A stretch of DNA of 64,000 nt from Viscum album (taxonomy: Eukaryota; Streptophyta; Magnoliopsida; Santalales; Viscaceae). The stretch lies in contig OY728143.1 in NCBI GenBank assembly GCA_963277665.1, positions 231,127,591 to 231,191,590 on the forward strand. The letters run 5' to 3'. Under the pieces are notes generated by a model. The model had not been told where the DNA came from and ran no database searches. It was given only the letters and a program-made list of their open reading frames with translations. The position numbers and the translations under genes are program-made. Positions 9,831 to 22,620 of the stretch are shown here, in pieces (within the stretch, counting starts at the first letter, position 1; each line of letters opens with the position of its first letter).

Positions 9831-12800
9831 AAAAATCCAAGATCCAGTGTCTTTTATTAATTACAATGGAATTAATACGTGGAATAAAATCATGAAGGAC
9901 TGATAGTTTAGTAGTCTTGATAAACTAGATACATACATGAGTCTTGTATTACAATATAATACACTAATTAAAACATTATTTTTTTCTAAATAGATTTGAG
10001 TATAACATTATTACATCTAGTATACCCTTACATATCATAAATAGTTCACTTCTTGGATTCCTGGGTAAAGGAAACAAAATAAGGGTGAGATGAAATGCTT
10101 AGTATGGGTAAATTATCATGAATGAAATGATGAATCAGTGAGAATAATAATTATGGCACAAGAAATAACTAAACACACCTACCATGTAATAAAAAAATTG
10201 AGAAGGAAGTGCATAAAAATATGGAGTGGTAATATGACAATTGAAATAACTAGATAAGTAAAACCAATGACCTAAAAAATGTATCCATTGATCATTAATG
10301 GAAGATCTCATAGATGAATAATAACTAAATATAAATAAGGGATATTCTTAATTATTTAACACCATGTTTTATAGGTAAATGTATGTATTACCATTAAGAT
10401 CTATTCTCAAGATAGTTTAAACAACTCAAATTTTCAATACTAATTCATCTCATCAGTCTACCAATGCTTCTATGGTCTTTTATTATTTGATCCCCGACCC
10501 ATATGGTCTATCTTAAATGGTTACCAACCCATTTATTTCATGTCCAAATAATTCATCATATATTTAATAAATATTATGTCCTATCAAAATTTATATGTAT
10601 TGAATAGAATATATAGATTTATTAATAATTCCCTAATTAGTCAATTATTCGTCAAAGTGAACACCGTATGTAAAATGATACATGGTTTATGAGATAATAA
10701 TATCTATTTTGTGAGAATATGGATATTCAAGAATATTTCCACCGAAAAATGATTATAATAAGGCTATTGTTTCAATAGAAACTTAATAATCACAAAATAA
10801 AGTTACATTTAAAATATAATCATTAAGAACATTTTTTTAGGAAAATAATATTTAATTATCCCAATGTGTCCCATATCACTTGAAACATTAAAACCATAAT
10901 CCCCGTGAAAGAAAATATTTTATACCATTAATTAAAAGGATACATTCTATAATTTATAAATGGTTTATTATATATTTTACACAAAATATGAAAGTGGTAT
11001 ATATGACATATACCATATAGAAATAAAAATAAGACAATAATCCCATACATTTTGTTACCTTTTAGGAGAACATCCTTTAACTTCCTATATAAAAAACATA
11101 TGTTAATTATATACTTTCTTTATAATATTTTTCATGTTTATCATTACATTCATTTCTGTTATTACCATGTTATATACAACTAATTATTCAATTTTGATTA
11201 TGTCGAGTGTTTTGACCAAATTTAGTTTATGTGTCAAAAACAAATTTGATAGCTCAAATATGGTCAGAAGGGAAATTATATAATATCTAAATAATATTAT
11301 TCAAGAAATAATTATTATATTTATACACAAATTATAAATATAAAACCAATAATTAAATATGGTTATGAAAAAAAATCAACGTTACAATCATGGAGATGGT
11401 AGGTCGTGCGTACGCATGACTAACGTTCTCATTTTTAAATGACCATTATAGAAAGAAGTTAAGTCGAATAATATATTTCCAGAATGATAAATATATCATA
11501 AATAAAATATTATTTAATCATATATACTTATATATATAATTATTTTTATTTAAAAGTAATCACATCTTGTTGAGGAGGCAGTAGTCCACATGTCCACAAA
11601 AGACATTATCACTTTTTAAGTGTGTGTAAAAAAGTAATAATGAAAATGATATGTATATACATATATATAATATTTTGAGAAAGGTAATTATTTAATGAAT
11701 ATCATATATATGTTTTTTTAACATATTTTTAATTAAAACCATCCTTTATTCATTCCATGTATAGTTTGAATGAATCACATCACTTTGAGAAGGTAGTATT
11801 CTACACTTCCACAAACAATGCTATCGTATTTATACAAAATGGAATGTATAAGGTTGTTTGTTATAATATAATTACAGAAGGATAGAGACATAATTAATAC
11901 CATATAGAACATATATAAATATATTTTCCATCATAATGGTCACCATGAGAGGTGGTAAAGAAAAAATGAAAAATCCTCATTTTGTGATGCAGTAGTTTGT
12001 TGTACACGAAAATAGTATGTTTTGTACCCATTCGATGTAAGAGTGTGTAACTGTATGTTTAACCCATAAATTAAAATATGCTAGTATATTGAGGATTATT
12101 TTTTATACAATAATATAATTAGAATGTTAAAGTGGATTGATTATTTAAATAAAACTAAATAGATTACGGAAAGATGTTACCTCTTAATCAGGTGATTTCT
12201 TTTGGTTTATACCAAAAGGATTTCATAGATGTATTTCATCCCAATGTGAGGATTCTAGGATTAGGGAAGGTTTTTTTAGAGGATATTGGGGTAGATATTG
12301 GTTGAGATAAATTTTCTTGAGAGGTGTGAATATGTGGGAGGATATGAGGCCTTTTTTGGTGGAGGAGTGGTTCTATTATAATATTTTCACAGTGGAATTT
12401 CATACACATTGTTTTATATTAAAAGTGGCTCCAATAATGGAAAAAATTAAATCCAAGGAAGTATAGGGTTTAATTATGGAATGAAAATATCTCTTTAAAA
12501 CGTTTATAGGTCATTTTGGGCCTTAATGTTAAGGTTTATTCCTTTATTATTCTTAATTTAACCTTAATCATTTTAATTAATTTTAATCACTTTCACTAAT
12601 AATTTTTCTAAAAAACAAAGTCAGTTGTATTAGAAATTTTAAATTATGATGATTCAAAATATTTAATCCCTATTTATAAATTCAAATCATATAAGTGGTA
12701 GAAATTTATGTAAATTTAATCTCGCTGGCGGGATGAAAATTTATAATTTTGAAGTAAAATCATCTGAATGTTTTCTATGTTTTTATAATCAATTTCAAAG

Positions 12801-13445
12801 TGAAATTCATTATGATGAAATAAATTGTATAAATTGATAATAAAATTTATCTAATTAATCTTTAAAACCAATTAAATTTATAATTAAACCTTATTAATAA
12901 ATTATAAAAAAATTAACTTGGAACTAAAATTCAGTATTTTTAACTATTCATTAAAAAATGATATGTTCCGAATAATATCCGAAAATCACCATAACCTCCT
13001 TTTTCTTTTTTTATTAAAAATATGAATATTTTTTTTAAATATATACTTAATTGAAGTCTCAAAATCCATATTAAACATGGGTTATCTATTAAAAGGTCAT
13101 AAAATCGACTTTATAAAAATATGGGTTTTTATGTGTGAAATTCGGTTTGTTCTTATATAATGCCTATCCAACCTGATGTATGAATATAGAAAATATTTTA
13201 TTTAATATATAACATATATATTTCACTAAAATCCTTATCTAATTTTAATTAATTATTTTTATTAAGTCAAAACTCCCTAGGAAACATAAAAATAATAAGG
13301 ATTTTTTTATATCCAATTGGTTCTTATTTTTGTTTCTTAATGATCGGTAACTAATGAATTAATTTTATATTTATTCAAACCATAAATTTTCAAAAATTAT
13401 TTCATACTATTGATAAACTCAAACAAAACTGCTAGGTTTTATCAT
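9830..13445 (-). mobile_element. Element B: left (3') LTR-like segment, reverse orientation
   Basis: This is diverged reverse-complement sequence of the element A LTR. The hairpin region is at 11,388-11,419, the GAGGAGGCAGTAGTCCAC block at about 11,570 and again near 11,790, and the first repeat block at 11,935-12,040. The TATA neighbourhood (GTGAGGATTCTAGGA...CTTGAGAGGTGTG) is at 12,245-12,345, and U3 blocks lie around 12,650-12,740. It is also a direct repeat of 16.5-20.7 kb; compare TAGTTTAGTAGTCTTGATAA at about 9907 with TAGTTTATTAGTATTGGTAA at about 16,570. Boundaries are approximate because divergence is high. Confidence 0.55.
11388..11419. other. Hairpin, element B left LTR copy
   Basis: TCATG and CATGA arms enclose GAGATGGTAGGTCGTGCGTACG. 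This is the reverse complement of the element A hairpin with a diverged loop. Pairing of the arms is retained although the outermost bases differ. Confidence 0.45.
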
Positions 13446-13515
13446 ATTATATTAAATAATAATATTTTAATAATACATTGTTTATGGTTTTTATAGATTT
13501 TAGGCATTTTGATCG

Positions 13516-14121
13516 TTTTTAGGGTTTTTAGGGTTTTAGAGTTTTTTTGAATTTATTGGTTTTTATGGTTTTTTAGAGTTTTTTGGAGTATTTATAGTTT
13601 TTATAGTTTTTATTGTTTTTTTGGATTAAATGGATTTTAGATTTTTTTACTAGTTTTCAAGGGTTTTTTGGGTTTTTATGATTTTTTAATATATTAATGC
13701 GTTTTTATGGTTTTGGGGTGTATGGTTTTTAGGGTGTTTTAGGGTTTGTAGATTTTTTTTTGTGTTTTTAGGGGTATGAATTGTTTTTTAGGTTTTTAAC
13801 AATTTTTATGGGTTTTAGTGGTTTTAGGGTTTTCAATTTGTTTAGGTATTTTTAAGTATTTTTTAATATTTTTATGGGTTTTTAGGGTTTCTATGGATTT
13901 GGGGGTGTTTTAGGGGTTTTAGGGTTATTATATGGGTTTTATCATTTTTTGAGGTTTTTAAGTGTTTTTAGGTTTTTAAGGGGTTTTATGGGTTTTTATT
14001 TTTATATATATATTTAGATATTTTAAATATTTTTATGGGTTTTAGGGTTTTTAGGGATTTTATGGGTTTTTAAGAGGTTTTGAGAGGTTTTAAGTGTTTT
14101 TAGGGTTTTTTAGGGTTTTTT
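13516..14121 (+). repeat. Degenerate telomere-like G/T-rich block
   Basis: About 600 bp of irregular units such as TTTTTAGGG, TTTTATGGG and TTTAGGG, with almost no C on the plus strand. The unit resembles the plant telomere repeat TTTAGGG, but the T-run length varies (3-7) and many units carry changes, so it is not a clean telomeric array. It lies just beyond the inferred start of element B's left LTR, between that LTR and the RNase H remnant, where integrase would be expected. No protein is encoded. Confidence 0.65.
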
Positions 14122-14639
14122 GTGTCTACTCAGTATGTGTATCTACATTAAAAATGTCAAAACTTCTTCTTCTACAAATTTTATCTCCAAAATATTTTAT
14201 ACCTTTTTTCTACATCTCCATATTATATTTCTAGCCTTATTTTATATTTACATGATAGGAAAGTTCAGTAGTTAGTTAGGAAAGAGAAAATTATTTACCT
14301 TCCCTTTTGACTTCATGATTCATATTTTTCATATCCATTAATATTTAGTTTATTTGATCACTATTCATTTATAAGGTAACAAGATCTTTCCTTCATAAAT
14401 TATCATCCACCTTTTTCCTTTCATATGGTGCTAATATATTGATTAGTCATAGTATTTGATCAATTCCAACCATCTCCTTCAATACATATTTAACTCCTTC
14501 TATGTGAATATATATTTCCAATTTTTAAAGTATGTTTAAATACCACCCAATTCAATATATAAATAATACCACAATATTTTTTTAAAAATTTATCACTATT
14601 GTAAGATCAAAATCGTGAATTTGATAATTTTTCTCCTTA

Positions 14640-14850
14640 ATTTTAAATTTTCATGATGAATATGAAATAACCTTTTTATTTTTTATAAGGAAATATAAGT
14701 TACCCTTAATTGAGGAATTACATTATAATACATACCCTTACCCACTAAAGGGAAATGTAAGTATAAGTGCAGTGATAATATCTTCAATTTCCACTAAAAC
14801 ATTCTTCACATTCCTCCATCCTAATGATTGTAACTCAATTACTTTTCAAC
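14640..14850 (-). pseudogene. Element B: RNase H remnant (Ty3/gypsy)
   Basis: Minus-strand translation shows MEECEECF, matching the 'W(T/N)EECEESFQELK' connection at the RT/RNase H border of chromovirus-type pol, followed by a stop-ridden stretch in the place of the RNase H core. It lies directly downstream of the RT remnant in the element's orientation, as expected. No intact catalytic Asp/Glu set could be read. The call rests on the short motif plus gene order. Confidence 0.4.
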
Positions 14851-15059
14851 ATGGTTTGTGGATTCTATACCCAAGAATTTTTTTCAAAAAAATCAATAAT
14901 ATAATGAAAACATAATAAAACTACGGTTTTTTTTACTATGGTTGGTTTAGTCCATTATTCAATAACTTATATTTCTAATGGGTCAACAAATATACACTTT
15001 CACTAGATTACATAACCCGAGAATGAAACCATTTGTATCTAGAATTCATATTTTATAAT

Positions 15060-15590
15060 GTTATCATAAAAATTATCCTTTATTATGGTCATAAATATAA
15101 TATGAAAATGATGTTCATTATCTTCCTTTCCCTTTAGTTATATAATAATATCATCTATAAGGTTACCCAAAATATAAAGTAGGTAGTATATAAAGTCTAT
15201 ATTAATTAGATCTATGAAGATGGTATGGAAATTACTCAGTCTTAATGGTAAAACTATATGTTAATAATTCACATTCCCCATTTGTAAATATCTCTTAAAA
15301 ATATCCCCCTTTCAACCCATAATTACTACTATCCAGACCTAATGTCAATATTTTAGAAGTACCAGACTCCATTAAGTTTATAAAAAAGTTTATTAATATA
15401 GGGTATAGGTTATTTATTCTAAATTTTGATAATTTTATGATCCTGATTGTTAATGAAAAATTTCATTGATCAATCATTCTTGTTAAAAATGTGGATTGGT
15501 TCTCCTCATGGTGAAGCGCTTGGGTGGATAAAACCATTATTAAAACACTCTATTTTCTACATCTTTAATTCATATAGTTCAACGTGATCC
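15060..15590 (-). pseudogene. Element B: reverse transcriptase remnant (Ty3/gypsy, chromovirus-like)
   Basis: Reading right to left, several RT blocks appear in order. NNGFIHPSASP*GEP matches the 'KGFIRPSVSPWGAP' block, with Trp turned to TGA. Next come INNLYPILINFFINLMESG ('KNRYPLPRIDDLLDQLRGA') and LDSSNYGLK ('LDLRSGYHQIR'). GECELLTYSF aligns with the 'GHYEFLVMPF' block, and LIDDIIIYN is the catalytic 'FIDDILVYS' block. The catalytic Asp pair survives. Several stops and at least two frame changes make it dead. The best fit is the Del/Tekay type of chromovirus. Confidence 0.7.
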
Positions 15591-15639
15591 ATTTTATATT
15601 AACTCATTAAGATAGTATTTTATCCTAGTATAATCTCAA

Positions 15640-16020
15640 TCATTAAATAAAACTCACCCATTTTGGGAAGACTCGACAGTTCATCTATACAAAAAACTAT
15701 TATATTCCTATTCAATGGGAATATCATCAATGTTGACTTCCTGCTCAATAATTTAAATAACTATTACTATGTTTCTAGGTATTATAACACATATTATATA
15801 ATATACTTCCTAGGGGTCATCATCCTTTTGTTCATACATTATAATAGGGTGATCTAGAATACGAAATGAGATTCCCTTCCTCCAAAAATTGATACAACTA
15901 TATATATGGATAGTCAACCCATAACAAAGATCACATCAAATTCAAAAATTGTTATAATAATTAGATATTATATAAGTAACTTCCCAAAAAATATCAAATG
16001 AATAAGATTTATATATCATT
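15640..16020 (-). pseudogene. Element B: protease-RT linker remnant (Ty3/gypsy)
   Basis: Minus-strand translation gives DVIFVMG*LSI, matching the 'DVILGMDWLS' block at the end of the gypsy protease, again with TGG changed to TGA. Further on is NIDDIPIE*EYNSFLY, which fits the 'DIPVVREFPDVFPEEL' linker just before RT. Order and spacing relative to RT are those of Del/Tekay-type pol. The active-site DSG/DTG itself was not found. Confidence 0.55.
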
Positions 16021-16404
16021 GATGTGATCATTGTACCACCTAGTGTTTTCAAAGATAGTTTGGAATTCATCACTTAAGGGAGTGATTCCACTATCATTGA
16101 AAACAAGTTTGGTATAAAATAATTCAATTAACCAACATCAAATAAGGAAAAATAAAATATAGAATAAATATTAAGTTTACCTCACATCTCTTCATTTTCA
16201 TGATATACATTAGTAGTAGTTATCATGAATGCCCATCCTTCTTCCCTTAATTTCGGAGGTGACATGAGATTATTTTCATCATTGTCCTGAAGAATATAGA
16301 ATTGATTGTCTTAGTTTCAAAACTCCTTTAGCTTTTTAGGGCATGTATATAATTAACTAGGGAATCCTTATCATCAACAGTGTTAATCAGAATTTTTTTG
16401 ATAC

Positions 16405-16455
16405 ATATACAGTTGTTGGATTGGTGGAATACATTACCACAATTAAATAACTTCT
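16405..16455 (-). pseudogene. Element B: gag zinc-knuckle remnant
   Basis: Minus-strand translation LFNCGNVFHQSNNC resembles a CCHC knuckle (CFxCGxxGHxxxxC), with the first Cys replaced by Leu and the Gly before His by Phe. It lies upstream of the protease remnant in the element's orientation, as gag should. Most of gag between it and the LTR-like sequence beginning near 16.49 kb appears to be missing. Confidence 0.4.
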
Positions 16456-18603
16456 CTAATACTTAAATGAAATTACCTGATGTAACAACCACAACTTTAG
16501 TATCCCAAATTCATTTTTTACTTTATCACATCGGCATAAGATTGCAAGGAATAAGATTCAGAAGGAACAAATAGTTTATTAGTATTGGTAAACTAGACAC
16601 ATAAATGATTCCCATTTTACATTTGTAAAGACATATTACAACATAATATTTTTCTAGAATAAAATTTTTAACTCTAGAATATCATATCATAAAAATCACA
16701 GTACACTTAATGTATTCATGATTAAGGGAAAAAAAGGGGTTATCTCAAGTTATCAGAAAGAGAATGGTGCAGAATAAGCTATCATAAATAAATAATCATA
16801 GTCATAATTGAAATGTAAATAACAGAACACACATGAAATATATAAATCCTAAATTTATTGATAATACAATGATTATTCAATATGTAAATGTAATTAACTG
16901 AAAACACACTCCATTTTATCAATAAATAAGAATAAAATGCAACAACAGATAATATAATGTTAAAAATATCATGTATTATAATAATAAATATATTCTAAAG
17001 AAAAAAAATTATTAATTATTGGATTTCAGGTCTCATCCACATCATACCTCTACTTTGAAGACCATTCACAAAATGGTTTAAAACTACTGCATAAAAACTG
17101 ATATGGTTTTTCCTACTTTACATATTCTTTCAAGACTATCCACATGACATTTTAAAACTACTAGGTACAAACCAATCAAGGATTTTTAACTAATTTTTCT
17201 CATGAGACCTATTGATGCATTGAGGGGATTTCAATAAATGTTTACCACCTGTACTTGCATTTTCAAATCATTCCTCATATATAGAATAATCATTTTAATT
17301 CCTAAACAATTTTCTTTATAATTTTATATTTATTTTAAGTAAATGATATAGATTTATAAATATTTCCCTGGTCAAACTGATCATAAAACATTCATTAGAA
17401 TATGATAAATGGAATCATAAGATATCAACCTCAACAAATTATAATGATCATCAATATATTTTTTCTTAGATGAAAATAATTTAATAAGATCATTGAAAGA
17501 AAATTGTGTAACGTAAACTTATTCACTTTCAAATCATTTATTTTTAAATAAATTTAAAAGTATAAAAGAGAAAATATTATTTAGAAATAACCTTTTAAAC
17601 ATTTAAAGTAAGATTCAATGAGTTAATGTGTCATGACAGTAGGAAAATCCATTCATTCCGTATAAGTAAAAATTCTTTCCTTTGAAATATTTTAAAAAGA
17701 GGCTTGTTAAGAAAACAACAGGAAGATTCATTTTAAAATATTTTATAAAAATTAAAAAAATGAAGAATAAATTTAAAATATCATTGAAGAATAGTAAAAA
17801 AAATGTAAATATTTTTATAAAACATGTACATGGAAGAGAAATATTCCCTAATGGATAATTAAACATTAAAATTCTTGAATGATAACAATATTGTGAAATA
17901 AACACTTCCAACATTTCAATAGTAATCCTACTAAATGAAATAACAGAAAATGAAGTTGTAAATATTAGGAATACCAAGATATACATCATATAATATATCA
18001 AATGGGCAGTATATACACAAAACTAAATAATTATGTGGTTAATATTGAATATATATCACAGAAGTAAAAGTGAGATGAGAAACCCTTAACACAATATAAT
18101 TAGTTAAATCCCATGCCCCATGAATGAATAACATTTTTCAAAACATTAAATATCATTATAGTAAATAAATTTATTAAATAAAATTTCAAAGGGTCATTAT
18201 ATGAATCTTTTAAAAAATATCGGTGAATAACATCAAAATATGGCTCAATGAACGAAAATTGAGATGAAGTCCTTTACCTCAATTTTTATTTCCTATTTAC
18301 ATTTTTGAAAATTATGTATAATAAATATAGTTTTTAAATATATACATTGAAAAACAATACTCATATAATACCATATATGATTCGCTTATAATAATGTATC
18401 ACCTGTTTTTATCAATTCATTGTTAAAATCCTTGTTTTGGGTGGTACCTGCTTTGTCTTTCATGTATGTTTTGATATGGTAGTACCAGCCTGTATACTTT
18501 TGTCAATGTTACATCATTTATATAATTTTATTTATCATTTAAATATAATATATATATCTTTAGAGTTTTCCATAAATATAAATATAGAAAAATGAATTAT
18601 GTC

Positions 18604-18639
18604 ATTCATGAAGACGGTTGGACGTACGTATGCATGAAT
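18604..18639. other. Hairpin with compensatory change, element B right LTR
   Basis: ATTCATG pairs with CATGAAT around a loop containing GACGTACGTATG. In element A the arms are GTTCATG and CATGAAC. The outermost pair thus changed from G-C to A-T on both sides, so pairing was preserved. A second, bulged copy follows at about 18,785-18,830. Confidence 0.5.
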
Positions 18640-18897
18640 GTTGTTTTTATTTTTTGATGGATGGAACCAAATAATGGTAATTAATAATTAAATGTTCAAG
18701 AATAATTTTTATTTCATGTTTATCATATATATCAACTATTTCCATATGTATACACATCAATGTATCATAGTTGTAAAAAAAAATTATACCACTATGTAGA
18801 GATGGTAAACCGTACGTACACACGCATGGTGATTTTATTTTTCATGGGATGAATAAAAAATGGAATATGGTCACATCCTAATCAGAGTAATATATTA

Positions 18898-18920
18898 TTA
18901 TATATATATATATATATATA
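18898..18920. repeat. (TA)n microsatellite
   Basis: A pure TA dinucleotide run inside the element B right LTR-like segment, close to the second hairpin copy. Confidence 0.75.
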
Positions 18921-20700
18921 TTATAATTTAGGTATTAAATTATTATTATTTCAACATATGAAGATGAAGTTGAAGAAGAAATAAACTTAAAGAGTACTTC
19001 TTCAACAACGTCCTTTTCATCTCTTCTTAAGGGGTGTAGGATTGGTCATTTGGAAGGACCAGAACCTATAAGAATTGGATAAGGTATTTTTCATGATAAA
19101 TCATTTCACATTGGTCAATATATACGGCCTAATGTGGTGTAAATAGTTGAATTAAGGTTTGCCCTTTTATAATTAAGGTGAGGAGAACTTTTGGAATTTA
19201 TCAAACAATCATAATATATTAAGACAATTATAGAGATAAATGACCAAAAATGGCCTAATATTTTATATTTTATAAAACATTATACAATATATTATACCCC
19301 ATTTAATTATATAATATTATTATTATTTTTTAAAATTTTAATAAAAAAATATATTCAGAAAATATCATTATTGTTAATTTTGACACTATTTATTACATTG
19401 ATATTAATAAAGTAATGATTATAGAATAAAATTGAAAAAATAATTTAATACAACTCAAATATATCATATTCATCTATAAAATATGTTTATATATTTTACA
19501 AATTCATATTTTATTACCTTAAATTTTAAAAATATAATTTATTTGGTTTTCCCTTTAATTTAATAATTACTGCATCATTGTTGTGTTACAAATTAAGGTA
19601 AATACTTATTAACTAAAAATAAAAAAGAAATTTCCATGATTTATATAAATATTTTATCTTTCAAAGTAATTTTATAATCGAACATATCCTCTTGATAACA
19701 CCATTTTAATAATATTACACTTATTAAAAACAAGAAGGTGATATATTTGACTTCTCATTGAATTAAATACTATAAATGAAATAATCTCATAAAAGAAGAC
19801 ATCAAATAAAATATAATAGATTATTAGATGATTATGGATGAAATTTCCTCATATAATAAGAATCAAACATTTTTTAGGGTCATTTTCTAGTTCTTATCAT
19901 CTTATTTTTACCCATTCTTACCAAATTTATGTTTTGTTGTGACAACAAAAATTACTAAAGTTACTATTCATATTGACCAAAAATAAAATGGAAAATTTTA
20001 ATAAATTTGGAAATACTGAATCCTAATATGGATTCCATTTTTCAAAATTCAAAACAATTAAGTGGCATAATTTAATTTAAAATGAAACCTGAAAATGCTA
20101 CGACAAATAGATTTTTCAGAGAAATTCACTTTTAAGTATAAAAATGTATTTATTCCAAATTAAACCTTAAATTTGATTAAAATTTACTTAATTTTATTAA
20201 TAATAATATAATATAACTAAATTTACATTGAAATAATTTTAAAATAAAATTGATCTTTGAAAATGGTTGAAATAAAAATATCATTTTCAATAAAAATCAA
20301 CAATTTTCATTATTCACTGAAATATTAATATTTTGGAAAAATCTAAAAAATTTACCCTAAAATAATTTTGATATTATAATTCAAAATATTAATTTAATTT
20401 ATTTTTTAAATCTGTAAAAAACTAATTAAATTATTCTTTGATAAAAAATCATTTTTGAACAAAACATGTATGATTCTTTTACTAAAATTTGAGTATTTAT
20501 TTCCTAAGAATTAATCAATAATTTTTTTTGATTATGAACTTTATATATATATATATCCCAATTTTTTTAACACAATTCATACATTCCAATCCAATTGGTA
20601 GGTTATGGTGGTCATATTTAAATAAGAATATTTTGCCGTAATTTTAAGATCAATGGTGTTTGTTCTATACGCTTCCAATAATAGTGTTTTTTTAAAATAT

Positions 20701-21830
20701 CAAGGTGTTAAACTCTTCCCTCTTTCAATAAATTATGTCCATTATACATGAAATTTTTATTAGTAATGAAGGGTATTACATTATAATCTTTTTTAATCTG
20801 GCATTGTAAAAAGGGTGACTAAAACTTCAATTTTAAAAAGATAATGGGATGTCTGAATGTTATAGGTTTAACACATAATATGTTTCCATGCAGAAGAACA
20901 TAATTTGTAAGTGAAAATGTAGATAAGGAAGATAAAAATAACTCATAAGTGTTGATGTATAGTGATATATAACATGTTCATGGTAATGTTAACCATAAAA
21001 AATCATAAATCTATAATGGTTTAAAGGGTCATTGATTACTTGATAAGATAAGTAACCTGATAAAAAAATTTTAATTATGAAGTTGAAGGATTATTTTACT
21101 ATCCAGATAAATCGCTCTATAAAATAAAATTACTTGATCATTTCCATGTTGTTAGAATAATATCATCCTTTGGTTGGGATTGAATATATTTTCACTTCAT
21201 CTATTACACTATGAAATGGATATTTGATATGAATTTTTCATGCATGAAGCACTTTTATCAACCTCTATGGATCATAAAATACAAAAAAGAATAACTATCT
21301 ATTCCTCGTGTTTAGGTATTAACCAAAACCAAAATGGTTGGAACATTACAAGATAATTCCCAAAAATAATAAACCTTAATATAAATAAATATACTTTAAT
21401 CTCCCAAATTTCTACAATAAGACAAAAAATTGAACATAGATCATTCAACAAATAAAAATCCTTATATGTCTGGAAAATTATTCCATCCAAATATTGAAAC
21501 CCCAAAAAAATCATAATGATTTTATCACATATTCATCCAAGTGAAATTTGATATTTATCTCTAAAACATTTTACGCTCTAAACATACAACATCCATGATA
21601 CATTATCTATTTCAATAAATAATTTAAATCACACAATTTCTAAAAGTAAATCACATATTCCTCTAAAACAATATTTAAATTTTATTCCTAAATTATGATT
21701 CCATAATACTCTATTTACCTTAATCATACAGGGTACCCAAAATAGTTATCTATACGATAAAACATAAGTTACCAATATAAAATTATCCTTTACCTTTAAA
21801 TATCATTTAAAAACTATTTCATACTAACCA
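20701..21830. other. AT-rich stretch, no gene seen
   Basis: I looked on both strands for pol, gag, transposase and RNA motifs and found none I would defend. The minus-strand frame at 21,299-21,514 has no recognisable features and looks like chance in AT-rich DNA. Confidence 0.4.
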
Positions 21831-21960
21831 GGACATCATGTATGATAGTGGTAGTCAATGGACCCTTATCTCCCATTGAATGTGGGTTCAATTCTTGCAG
21901 CCTTGTTGGATGTGACCAGGTATTGCCCGACCTATGGGTTGTCCTTTTTCCAAAAATATA
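21831..21960 (+). mobile_element. SINE-like element, copy 2 (tRNA-derived head)
   Basis: The layout is GGACATC start, an A-box-like GATAGTGGTAGTC, a B-box-like GTGGGTTCAATTC about 35 bases on, then GGGTTGTCCTTTTTCCAAAAA as the 3' end. Head, box spacing and 3' end match the minus-strand copy at 4285-4418, while the middle has diverged. The A-rich end grades into AT-rich flank, so target duplications could not be fixed. Confidence 0.55.
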
Positions 21961-22620
21961 TTAATATAATCCTTACAACATTCCCAAAAAACACCATTAA
22001 AATATTCAACATTAAATAAATTTTTTAAACTCAATTATTATCTCATACATTTAATTTTTCATTTCACAAATTTAAAAAACCCCTAATTAATTGAAAATTT
22101 ATGATCATTTAAACCAAAAAGGTTATCCTTACATTTAAAATTATTTCCACAAAATGTAATGGAATTATTTTTTAATAAAATTTCCATAAAACACATACCC
22201 AAACAATGGGTTCTATTGCAAAAAATGTCTTCAAAAATATCCTTAATATTGATTATCTACCATAATGTAAAACCTCAAAATATGATTTGAGAATTTAAGC
22301 ATATGATCAATACTAAAATCATAAACCCATGATGGTGTCTATAACTCTTAATTTAATGAAAAAATATATTCTTCTAAAATCAACACAATTCCATAAACAT
22401 TTCATTATTATTAAAACCATAGTACCATTGGTAAAATACTTCTTCAACACATTGTCTACCATATTCAATTTTAAACCAGTTCTTTATGGTTATCACTATT
22501 TACTAAAACTAAAATTCAATGTTTAAGTGTAAAAGTAAAATAATTTGAGTGAGATATAAAATAATAATGAAATATTATGAAAATTATGTTTAAATATTGA
22601 AACTTTATTCTCAATCTATT
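21961..22620. other. AT-rich stretch, no gene seen
   Basis: Nothing recognisable on either strand. The plus-strand frame at 22,329-22,526 has no family features. Base composition changes sharply just after this stretch. Confidence 0.4.

Larger units (their letters stand above)
16490..20700 (-). mobile_element. Element B: right (5') LTR-like segment, reverse orientation
   Basis: It is a direct repeat of the 9.8-13.4 kb segment and reverse-complement kin of the element A LTR. GTGAGATGAGAAACCCTTA at about 18,070 and GAGATGAAGTCCTTTACC at about 18,262 are two of the ~195-bp units in reverse, about 200 bp apart. Two hairpin copies lie at 18,604 and 18,785. The degraded TATA neighbourhood is near 19,160. 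The block ATGGATTCCATTTTTCAAAA at about 20,030 matches the reverse complement of 6130-6170. The blocks between hairpin and TATA region seen in the left copy are missing here. The ends are approximate. Confidence 0.55.

Noticed and set aside
13516..14121. True telomere or chromosome end
   Set aside because: Units are too irregular, and retrotransposon sequence continues on both sides.
17615..18001. 128-codon minus-strand hydrophobic frame
   Set aside because: It lies within the AT-rich LTR-like segment of element B. The Phe/Ile/Leu-rich composition is what AT-rich DNA gives by chance, and the matching part of the other LTR copy is not open.
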